Part shown: in pieces, positions 34,831-40,679 of the stretch | Numbering within the stretch: the first letter of the stretch is position 1 | Layout of the letters: every line of letters begins with the position of its first letter | Source: Microbispora sp. H13382 | Lineage (GTDB): Bacteria; Actinomycetota; Actinomycetes; Streptosporangiales; Streptosporangiaceae | Reading direction: 5' to 3' | DNA length: 64,000 bases | NCBI RefSeq assembly: GCF_014161445.1 | Contig: NZ_JABBXA010000024.1 | Coordinates: 62,001-126,000 of the forward strand | Program-made: the position numbers and the translations under genes | Notes under the pieces: generated by a model | What the model was told of the DNA's origin: nothing | The model's database searches: none | The model's input: only the letters and a program-made list of their open reading frames with translations

Positions 34831-34859
34831 ATCGTCCCCTTCTTCGGAAGATATGGCGC
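34824..34859 (-). promoter_or_regulatory. Inverted repeat enclosing the ribosome site and start codon of the MFS gene
   Basis: GCGCCATATC (34824-34833) and GATATGGCGC (34850-34859) form a perfect 10-bp inverted repeat with a 16-nt spacer. On the minus strand the ATG is in the 3' arm and the AAGGGG ribosome site in the loop. It could be an RNA hairpin controlling initiation, or a DNA operator overlapping the start. Confidence 0.45.
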
Positions 34860-34934
34860 CCGTCTACCCCGTATCGGGCCAGAAATTCGTTCTGCTTCTC
34901 ACCGGTCCCGGCCGTGGGCGGTGCGAACCGGAGT

Positions 34935-35378
34935 TCACGCCGTCCTCGTCCCCTCGCTCTCCACGCCCCTGGGCGGCGGCACGGGGGCGTCGTGCCCGAG
35001 CTCGAACCACACGCAGACTCCCGTGCGGCTGGCCGACACGCCCCAGCGCCGGGTGAACAGGTCCACGAGATGGACGCCGCGGCCCGGCGTCAGCTCGGGG
35101 GACGTCCAGCACCCGCAGCCCTGGGTGGACAACGTGACGCGGGCCGCGGCGGGCGTGACCAGGACCGACACGCCATACCCCGGAGGGCGCCCGCAGGAGA
35201 CGGCGTGCCGTAGGGACTCCGCGACCAGCTCGCCGATCAGTTGCACGGCGTCGTCACGGCAGGGGTGGTCGTCACCGAGACGGCTCGCCACGAACCGCCG
35301 GGCGGCCCGCACCTGGGAGGGGGCTCCCGAGAAGGGGCGTGAGATCGCGATTCTCCCCGAGAGGTTGAGAATTGTCAT
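34935..35378 (-). CDS. ATP-binding protein, anti-sigma-factor kinase-like (HATPase)
   Basis: A 147-residue GHKL-fold protein of the RsbW/SpoIIAB-like group abundant in actinomycetes. The N-box region reads ELVAESLRHA, with Glu where the Mg-binding Asn is normally found, and the G1 box is GRGVHLVDLFTRRWGV. It may bind ATP weakly or serve only for protein contacts. It is divergent from an Scr1-type helix-turn-helix gene that is followed by a DUF397 gene, the usual three-gene arrangement in these organisms, whose function is mostly unknown. ATG 35378 is preceded by a GGGAG ribosome site. Confidence 0.85.
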   Translation of the reverse strand: MTILNLSGRIAISRPFSGAPSQVRAARRFVASRLGDDHPCRDDAVQLIGELVAESLRHAVSCGRPPGYGVSVLVTPAAARVTLSTQGCGCWTSPELTPGRGVHLVDLFTRRWGVSASRTGVCVWFELGHDAPVPPPRGVESEGTRTA

Positions 35379-35480
35379 CCCGTGATAACTCCCTGTGCAC
35401 CCGTCTGCGGATGGCGATTCGAGGTCCGTGCAAGACTTCGTTCATCCTGCACTTTGCAAAACGGCTACGCAATATGGCGA

Positions 35481-35494
35481 ATGCACGATTGCAT
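35481..35494. promoter_or_regulatory. Palindrome in the divergent ATPase/HTH promoter
   Basis: ATGCACGATTGCAT contains ATGCA and TGCAT arms around CGAT, 35 bp upstream of the helix-turn-helix gene. The surrounding A/T-rich segment (about 35430-35520) is the least GC-rich DNA in this part and probably carries both promoters. Confidence 0.35.
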
Positions 35495-35529
35495 AGTTTC
35501 CTTTTGCGACGAAAGGGAGAGTTCGGCTC

Positions 35530-36381
35530 ATGAGGGGAGTAGGCGGCCCTACGGTCCGGCTCCGCCGGCTTTCCGGCGAGCTGACGCGTCTACGGCGTGA
35601 ATCCGGGTTCGTCCGCGAGGAGGTGGCACGGCGGCTCGGCGTGGCGGTCTCCACCGTGTACCGGATCGAGGCCGGCCACTCCCGCCCGCACACCCGGACC
35701 ATCCGCGACCTGCTCGACCTCTACGGTGTCGAGGGCTCCGCGCGGGAGGCGCTGATCGCGCTGGCCAGGGACGCCGGCCGGCGCGGATGGTGGCGCGCCT
35801 ACGACGACGTCCTGCCCGGGCCGTACGTCGGCATGGAGGCCGAGGCGTCGTCGGTGCGCAACTACGAGCCGCTGCTGGTGCCCGGGCTGCTGCAGACCGA
35901 GGACTACGCCCGCGCGGCCATCGGCGCCGCCCTCGTCAAGGACCCGGCGGAGATCGAACGGCGCGCGGCGGCCCGGATGGAGCGCCAGCGGCGCCTGACC
36001 GGGCCCGGCGCCATGGAGTTGTGGGCCGTCCTCGACGAGGCGGCGCTGCGCCGGCCGGTGGGCGGCCCGCCGGTGATGGCCGAGCAGCTGCGCACGCTGC
36101 GGGACAGGGCCCTGCAGCCGAACGTCACCGTGCAGGTGCTGCCCTTCGACGCGGGCGCCTACCTCGGCATGGGCAACTCGATGGCGATCCTTGCCTTCCC
36201 CGATCCCGGCGACGCCGACGTGGTGCTGCTGGAGAACATGAGCGGCGAACTCTATCTGGAGGGTTCGGCGGAGATCCGCGAGTACGCCCAGGTCTTCGAT
36301 CATCTTCGTGCCGCCGCGCTCGGCCCGGAGAAGTCCATGGAAATGATCATTTCGGTCGAGAAGGAGATGGCAGGACGATGA
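35530..36381 (+). CDS. Scr1-family helix-turn-helix regulator (DUF5753)
   Basis: A 283-residue regulator. An N-terminal XRE-type helix-turn-helix (about 10-65: LRRESGFVREEVARRLGVAV, STVYRIEAGHSRP) is followed by the DUF5753 domain with its signature VPGLLQTEDYARAAI (about 117) and VQVLPFDAGAYLGMGNS (about 205). It overlaps the following DUF397 gene by ATGA. Such pairs are expanded in filamentous actinomycetes and some control development or antibiotic production; no target is evident here beyond the divergent ATPase gene. Confidence 0.92.
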   Translation: MRGVGGPTVRLRRLSGELTRLRRESGFVREEVARRLGVAVSTVYRIEAGHSRPHTRTIRDLLDLYGVEGSAREALIALARDAGRRGWWRAYDDVLPGPYVGMEAEASSVRNYEPLLVPGLLQTEDYARAAIGAALVKDPAEIERRAAARMERQRRLTGPGAMELWAVLDEAALRRPVGGPPVMAEQLRTLRDRALQPNVTVQVLPFDAGAYLGMGNSMAILAFPDPGDADVVLLENMSGELYLEGSAEIREYAQVFDHLRAAALGPEKSMEMIISVEKEMAGR

Positions 36382-36599
36382 GGGGACTCGTACCGGCGGA
36401 CGACCTGGCCTGCGCGGTCTGGCGCAAGGCGGCGCGCTCGAACACCGTTGGAAACCAATGCGTGGAGGTGGCGCGTCTGCGTGACGGCGTCGCCGTACGC
36501 GACTCGAAGGATCCCCAGGGATCGCGGTTGATGTTCACTCCCGGCGAGTGGGAGGCGTTCATTGAGGGGGTGAAGGGCGGGGAGTTCGATCTGTCCTGA
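36378..36599 (+). CDS. DUF397 protein
   Basis: A 73-residue protein with the DUF397 pattern: W-RKAARSNTVGNQCVEVA, then DGVAVRDSKDPQGSRLMF and a C-terminal W-EAFIEGVKGGEFD. It is the translationally coupled partner (ATGA overlap) of the Scr1-type regulator. The family is thought to act as small partner or toxin-like antagonist of its regulator, but this is not settled. A 19-bp hairpin follows 11 bp after the stop. Confidence 0.9.
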   Translation: MRGLVPADDLACAVWRKAARSNTVGNQCVEVARLRDGVAVRDSKDPQGSRLMFTPGEWEAFIEGVKGGEFDLS

Positions 36600-36610
36600 G
36601 GCCTTCGTCC

Positions 36611-36662
36611 CCGTACGGCCCGCCCCTCGTCGCGCACCTGCCGCGAGGGGCGGGCCGTACGG
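36611..36662 (+). terminator. 19-bp perfect stem-loop after the DUF397 gene
   Basis: CCGTACGGCCCGCCCCTCG (36611-36629) pairs without mismatch with 36644-36662 around a 14-nt loop, just after the regulator/DUF397 operon. It is very GC-rich with no U tract, as is common in actinomycetes. Confidence 0.7.
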
Positions 36663-36729
36663 CGTTCCGGGGACGGTCCGGTGCGGCCGGACCGGTATGG
36701 CGGGCGCTTCATCGGGCAGGAGACCTGGC

Positions 36730-36876
36730 ATGCGAAAGGAAGACGACCGATACATCGATACCGAGGACGAGCCGGACATCGCCGGAGAGTTCGCCCCGTC
36801 CGCCACGGACCCGCCCAACGCGGAGCCCGACGACAAGAACCCGGACGAGCGCTGGGACAAGCCGACAGAGGTGTGA
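36730..36876 (+). CDS. Small acidic protein (48 residues)
   Basis: A complete 48-codon frame starting MRKEDDRYIDTEDEPDIAGE and rich in Asp, Glu and Pro. Codon thirds fit the genome and it is followed after 11 bp by another small gene in the same direction. The product should be disordered and cytoplasmic. I recognise no family; similar short acidic proteins are often annotated as hypothetical in this group. Confidence 0.55.
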   Translation: MRKEDDRYIDTEDEPDIAGEFAPSATDPPNAEPDDKNPDERWDKPTEV

Positions 36877-36887
36877 GGGAGGACGTC

Positions 36888-37115
36888 ATGACCATGGGAG
36901 TCGACCCGCGGGACCTGGGCGACGAGGACCTGATCCGCGAGTTGCGCCACCTGCACGAGACCCGGTCGGAGACGTTCTTCCACGGGTCGGACGACGCGCT
37001 GGAGCGCCACACCTCGCGGACGCAGGAGCTGGAGGGCGAGTACCTCGCACGCTACCCGGACCGGCAGGTCGATCCGGAGCGGCTGCGTGAGGGGGCGAGA
37101 CAGCGGAGTGCCTGA
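36888..37115 (+). CDS. Small hypothetical protein, DUF6158-like
   Basis: A 75-residue helical protein (GVDPRDLGDEDLIRELRHLH, then ETFFHGSDDALERHTSRTQE and YPDRQVDPERLREGAR). The pattern resembles the actinobacterial DUF6158 family, recalled from family knowledge rather than a search. GGGAGG lies 5 bp before the ATG. It overlaps the next gene by 8 bp and is probably expressed with it and the acidic protein upstream. Its function is unknown. Confidence 0.7.
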   Translation: MTMGVDPRDLGDEDLIRELRHLHETRSETFFHGSDDALERHTSRTQELEGEYLARYPDRQVDPERLREGARQRSA

Positions 37116-37353
37116 CAAGAAGAGCCTGGAAGACGCCCAGGAGATGTCGACGGCGGAGATGACGGTCTACGAGGCCGCCGCCGCCCTGAACGTGAAGGAA
37201 CAACCGGCGACCGCCGCCGAGGTCGCCGGGATGACCGGCCTCCCCGAGGACACCGTACGGCGGTGCCTCGACAGGCTGGCCGAAGGCGGCAGGCTGCTGC
37301 CCAAGGGCGGCGCCTATGTCCTCGGCGACCACGACTGGGGGCTCGAGTACTGA
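37108..37353 (+). CDS. Small winged-helix protein
   Basis: An 81-residue protein starting at GTG 37108 (an upstream GTG at 37087 is in frame). Residues about 18-70 read as a winged helix of MarR/IclR type: MTVYEAAAALNVKEQPATAA, EVAGMTGLPEDTVRRCLDRL, AEGGRLLPKGGAYVL. It has no ligand or dimerisation domain. It could be a small DNA-binding protein acting on its own three-gene operon. Confidence is in the fold, not the function. Confidence 0.7.
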   Translation: MPDKKSLEDAQEMSTAEMTVYEAAAALNVKEQPATAAEVAGMTGLPEDTVRRCLDRLAEGGRLLPKGGAYVLGDHDWGLEY

Positions 37354-37749
37354 CGGCGGGGCCTGGCGCGGACGAACGTGCTCCGGCTCCGCCGCGCAGG
37401 GACGTTGCAGAACGGCGCTGCGTCCGGGCGGGAGCACGTTGGGCGCGCAAGAGAGGGGTGTCTCGGCGGCGAGGGTGTGTCACGGGCCCATCAGCCTGCT
37501 TCGGCTTGTCCAGGCTGCGCGCTCGAGAGCCTGCTTGGCTCGTTGACGCCGCCCCCGGCTTGGCTTGTCGGAGAGGGACGCGCTCAAGGGTGAGCGGGCG
37601 CTCCGGCCGGGATGGTCGCGGAGCTCGCGGCCGGGTCGTCAGCGGCCAGGGCGAGCGTGGACAACAGCGTCTCGCAGTCCTGCCATCCCTCAGGGGCGAC
37701 CCAGCGCCTCGGTCATCGCCCGGGCGCCTGGGTGGCTTGAGACGAGTCG
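37354..37749. other. 396-bp region without a recognisable gene
   Basis: No frame here has both a start signal and good codon use. A 10-bp inverted repeat AACGTGCTCC (37375-37384) and GGAGCACGTT (37431-37440) with further internal pairing could be a terminator for the small-gene operon. The rest may be decayed coding sequence but I cannot assign it. Confidence 0.45.
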
Positions 37750-38367
37750 TTAGAGGGGGACCTTGACGGAGGTAGGGATGCTCCAGGGGCCGCAGTCGGA
37801 GCCGAAAGTGCCGCGGTCGCAGCCCTGGACGATGAAGGAGGCCTTGACGTATCCCCCGTGGCCGTTGGTGGTGACGCAGATGTTTTCACCATCCTCCTTG
37901 CTCCAGTAACACGTGGGGTGCACCGAATAGACGCCGCTCCACGGGGTCAGCCTGCCGACCTTCACCTGGGTGGTTTGGCCGCCGGCGGTGGTGCTCCAGC
38001 GGACCTGGAAGAAGTCCCAGTCGCGGCCGAGGCCGCTCCAGCGAAAGACTGCCTTGCCGCCTGCGTAGTAAGCGCGGACCAGGGCGCCGTTGCCGAGGCC
38101 GGGGGACCACACGATCTTGCCGTTGCGGAACTCCTGGTAGGAGCCGCGCTTGTCGGCGTAGCCGTACTCCTTGGTGACCGGGCAGCCGTAGACGCTTGTC
38201 TCTCCGCCGTTGGAGCGCCACAGGTCGCCGATGAGGCTGCCGGCCGGCGCCACGAGGGACGGGTCGCAGGTCGCGGCGTTCGCGGTGGAGGTGCTGACCG
38301 CGACGGTCGTGGCGACCGTTCCGAGAGCGGTGGCGAGGCCGAGGAGGGCGCGGGTGGTGCGTGTCAT
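37750..38367 (-). CDS. Secreted LGFP-repeat protein
   Basis: A 205-residue exported protein. Residues 1-33 form a Sec-type signal peptide (MTRTTRALLGLATALGTVAT, cleavage near TANA-ATC). A segment at about 45-80 (LIGDLWRSNGGETSVYGCPV, TKEYGYADKRGSYQEFRNGKI) matches an LGFP wall-binding repeat. The C-terminal half holds four cysteines that could form disulphides. GAAAGGA precedes the ATG. It probably binds the cell surface or polysaccharide. A palindrome TGCAAG-TCG-CTTGCA lies 75 bp upstream. Confidence 0.8.
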   Translation of the reverse strand: MTRTTRALLGLATALGTVATTVAVSTSTANAATCDPSLVAPAGSLIGDLWRSNGGETSVYGCPVTKEYGYADKRGSYQEFRNGKIVWSPGLGNGALVRAYYAGGKAVFRWSGLGRDWDFFQVRWSTTAGGQTTQVKVGRLTPWSGVYSVHPTCYWSKEDGENICVTTNGHGGYVKASFIVQGCDRGTFGSDCGPWSIPTSVKVPL

Positions 38368-38712
38368 CGCAAGTGGTCCTTTCTGGTATCGGGTGCCACC
38401 TTTGGTGTACGTCGGACCGCTTTCAGTGGGGTTACCGATGTTGCAAGTCGCTTGCACGAGCCTCCCCGGCGACGTCGCGCGCCGGGCGGGTGGCTCAGGT
38501 CACTCGGCGGGGCTTTAGCAGCGATGGAACGGCCAGTGGCGGTAGCGGGTCGAGAACCGGCTCCCTGCCGTCGGGTGCCGTCGGGCGGGAGTACCGCAGG
38601 ACCGCCGATTCGCCACGCCCCCGCCCCGGCACCGCTGGCGGTCCTGGTCAACGCCCGGTTGTTCGAACCTCTTTGTCAGAACGCGTTGAGTCATGGCGGT
38701 AACGGCTACTCA
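38368..38712. promoter_or_regulatory. Upstream region of the LGFP gene with LacI-like palindrome
   Basis: TGCAAG-TCG-CTTGCA (38442-38456) is a perfect 6-bp inverted repeat with 3-bp centre, 75 bp before the start, like a LacI/GalR operator. The two lacI genes at 39.6 and 43.8 kb are candidate binders. No other feature is convincing in this 345-bp stretch. Confidence 0.4.
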
Positions 38713-39011
38713 GTGGAAAACCCTCTGAACAGCATCTGCTACATGTGGTGGGACGTCTTTCCCACCTGGGCAGGCCGGGTGACCCCGTCGCGCACAGGAT
38801 CGACGAGGTGCTGCTCGGGGTCATGCGTGACACGCTGTCCAGTGAGAACGTCGCCTGCGTCGAGAGCGGTCTGCACGGGCTGGGGCACTGGCACGTCACC
38901 TACTCGGACGCGGTCGAGAGCGTCGTCGAGGAGTTCCTGCGTCAGCGGCAGGCAATCGGCGTGTCCCTGCGCGACTACGCCCGCGCCGCCGGACGTGGCA
39001 GGGTGCTGTGA
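38713..39011 (+). pseudogene. Frameshifted hypothetical gene (LHGLGHWH-type protein)
   Basis: Two adjacent frames read as one conserved protein: ENPLNSICYMWWDVFPTW in frame 1, then GRPGDPVAHRIDEVLLGVMR and VESGLHGLGHWH to the stop in another frame. Adding one G to the GGG at 38768-38770 joins them as WDVFPTW-GRPGDP without any other change. The joined product of about 100 residues resembles an uncharacterised actinobacterial family ending in LHGLGHW and RAAGRGRVL. The gene is either a recent one-base loss or a sequencing error in a short homopolymer. The 5' end is uncertain. Confidence 0.6.
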
Positions 39012-39015
39012 ACCG

Positions 39016-39086
39016 GCGGCCATCGCGGGCGCGGTGGTACAGGGCACGGTCCTACGCCGGCCTCCGCACCCGCCCGCCCCGGCGCT
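39016..39086 (+). repeat. 71-bp inverted repeat, left copy
   Basis: This sequence recurs in inverted orientation at 44866-44936 with one mismatch over 71 bp. The left copy lies directly after the frameshifted gene, the right copy after the second lacI gene. It has no coding role that I can see. Confidence 0.85.
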
Positions 39087-39114
39087 TCGCGCCGACGGCG
39101 GGGCGGGCCGGAGG

Positions 39115-39486
39115 TCAGGAGCAGGCGGAGGCGAGCTGCTGCGTCGCCTGGGTGGCCTTCTGCCCGAACTCCGCGAGCTTGGTCGCGGCGGCCGGGTCCG
39201 ACAGGTCGATCTTGAAGGACGCCCACGAGTCGGCCATGCCGGCGAGCGCCACCTTCAGGTCGCCGTCAGCCTTGCCGGACAGGTCCTTGAGCTGCGCGGC
39301 CAGGTCGCCGGTCGCGGCGTTGAGGCCCTTGATGTCGCCGGCCGCGCCGGCGGCCTTGGCGCTGTAGTCGGTGAACGCCTTGGTCGCCTCCTCGCAGACG
39401 GCCGTCTGGCTCCCGCTGCAGGCGGCGGTCAGGCCGAGAAGGGCGGACACCGCGACGACGGCGAGGCTGTTCCTGAGGATGTTCAT
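39115..39486 (-). CDS. Small secreted lipoprotein
   Basis: A 123-residue lipoprotein. The signal peptide MNILRNSLAVVAVSALLGLT ends at AAC-SGS; Cys23 is the probable lipidation site. The mature part is helical with heptad-like Ala/Leu spacing (CEEATKAFTDYSAKAAGAAG, then LNAATGDLAAQLKDLSGKAD) and a second Cys near the C-terminus. This kind of small helical lipoprotein is common and uncharacterised in actinomycetes. GGAAGG precedes ATG 39486. It converges on the frameshifted gene and is divergent from lacI. Confidence 0.75.
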   Translation of the reverse strand: MNILRNSLAVVAVSALLGLTAACSGSQTAVCEEATKAFTDYSAKAAGAAGDIKGLNAATGDLAAQLKDLSGKADGDLKVALAGMADSWASFKIDLSDPAAATKLAEFGQKATQATQQLASACS

Positions 39487-39604
39487 GATGCCTTCCTGAG
39501 TGATCTCTGACGCGCCAGACACTAGGAATCGCCTCTTTCACCGTGCTTTCAGGCCGCTTGCACCCCGTGCGGCTGATCATCCCTGGCCCAGTTGCTCCGC
39601 GTCG

Positions 39605-39618
39605 TATGCTTGCGGCCA
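39605..39618 (+). promoter_or_regulatory. Leaderless-type promoter of the first lacI gene
   Basis: TATGCT (39605-39610) is followed by 7 bp and the ATG at 39618, without a ribosome site. The second lacI gene has TATAGT at exactly the same distance from its ATG. Confidence 0.55.
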
Positions 39619-40610
39619 TGACGCGACGGCTTGCGGAGGTTGCGAAGAAGGTCGGGGTCAGCGAGGCCACGGTGAGTCGCGTCCTCAACGGCAAGGCCGG
39701 GGTCTCCGAGGCCACCCGGGAGGCCGTTCTCACGGCTCTCGACGTGCTCGGGTACGAGCGGCCCACGCAGTTGCGCGGTGAGCGCGCCCGGCTGGTCGGG
39801 CTCGTCCTGCCCGAGCTGCAAAACCCCATCTTCCCGGCGTTCGCCGAGGTTGTCGGCGGGGCGCTGGCCCAGCAGGGGTTCACTCCGGTGCTGTGCACGC
39901 GTACGGTCGGCGGGATCTCCGAGGCCGACTACGTGGACCTGCTGTTGCAGCAGCAGGTGTCCGGCGTGGTGTTCGCCGGGGGGCTCTACACGCAGAACGG
40001 CGTCGTCCACGAGCACTACGTGCGGCTGGTCGAGCGGCGGCTGCCCACCGTGCTGGTCAACGCGGCCGCCGATCACTGGGACTTCCCCCGCGTCTCCTGC
40101 GACGACACGATCGCGGTGGAGCAGGCGCTCGGCCACCTGCGCGCGCTCGGTCACCAGCGGATCGGTCTCGTCGTCGGTCCCGCCGACCACATGCCGTCCG
40201 TTCGGAAGCTGGAGGCGTTCCGCGCCGCGGGCGGCGAGCTGGTCGAGCACACCATGCACTCGCTGGAGGGCGGCCACGCGGCGGCGCTGAAGCTCGTGCG
40301 GCAGGACGTCACCGGCATCATCTGCGGCAGCGACCCGCTGGCCCTCGGGGCCATCCGCGCGGCGCGGCGGGCCGGCAGACGCGTGCCTGCGGACGTGTCC
40401 GTCGTCGGGTACGACGACTCCGCGCTCATGACCTGCGTGGACCCGCCGCTGACGACGGTGCGCCAGCCGATCGAGGCGATGGGCAGGGCCGCGGTGGAGC
40501 TGCTGGTCAGCCAGATCGAGGGCGCCGCCGTCGCGACGGGCGAGCTGCTGTTCGAGCCGGAGCTGGTCGTGCGCTCCTCCACCGGCCGCGTCGGCGTCCC
40601 CGTCACCTGA
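39618..40610 (+). CDS. LacI family transcriptional regulator (copy 1)
   Basis: LacI/GalR regulator of 330 residues. The helix-turn-helix RLAEVAKKVGVSEATVSRVL is at 3-22 and the hinge region RPTQLRGERARLVGLVLPEL follows at about 48-67; the remainder is a periplasmic-binding-type sugar domain ending DPPLTTVRQPIEAMGRAAVELL. It is very similar to the second lacI at 43.8 kb, with identical recognition helices, so both probably bind the same operator. Between them lies the first GH87 gene on the opposite strand. Inducer is presumably an alpha-glucan oligosaccharide. Translation is probably leaderless. Confidence 0.94.
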   Translation: MTRRLAEVAKKVGVSEATVSRVLNGKAGVSEATREAVLTALDVLGYERPTQLRGERARLVGLVLPELQNPIFPAFAEVVGGALAQQGFTPVLCTRTVGGISEADYVDLLLQQQVSGVVFAGGLYTQNGVVHEHYVRLVERRLPTVLVNAAADHWDFPRVSCDDTIAVEQALGHLRALGHQRIGLVVGPADHMPSVRKLEAFRAAGGELVEHTMHSLEGGHAAALKLVRQDVTGIICGSDPLALGAIRAARRAGRRVPADVSVVGYDDSALMTCVDPPLTTVRQPIEAMGRAAVELLVSQIEGAAVATGELLFEPELVVRSSTGRVGVPVT

Positions 40611-40631
40611 GCACGTCATGCTGTGTGCGGA

Positions 40632-40666
40632 GCCCGGAGGAGGAGGCGTCCACTCCTCCTCCGGGC
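40632..40666. terminator. Bidirectional stem-loop between lacI and GH87 genes
   Basis: GCCCGGAGGAGG (40632-40643) pairs with CCTCCTCCGGGC (40655-40666); two more pairs extend it to 14 bp. It lies between two convergent genes. Confidence 0.65.
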
Positions 40667-40679
40667 GTCCCGTTCCGGG

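Noticed and set aside
37354-37749. Several overlapping frames of 60-167 codons
   Set aside because: None has a ribosome site, recognisable domain or the codon-third bias of real genes here; they are chance open frames in GC-rich DNA.
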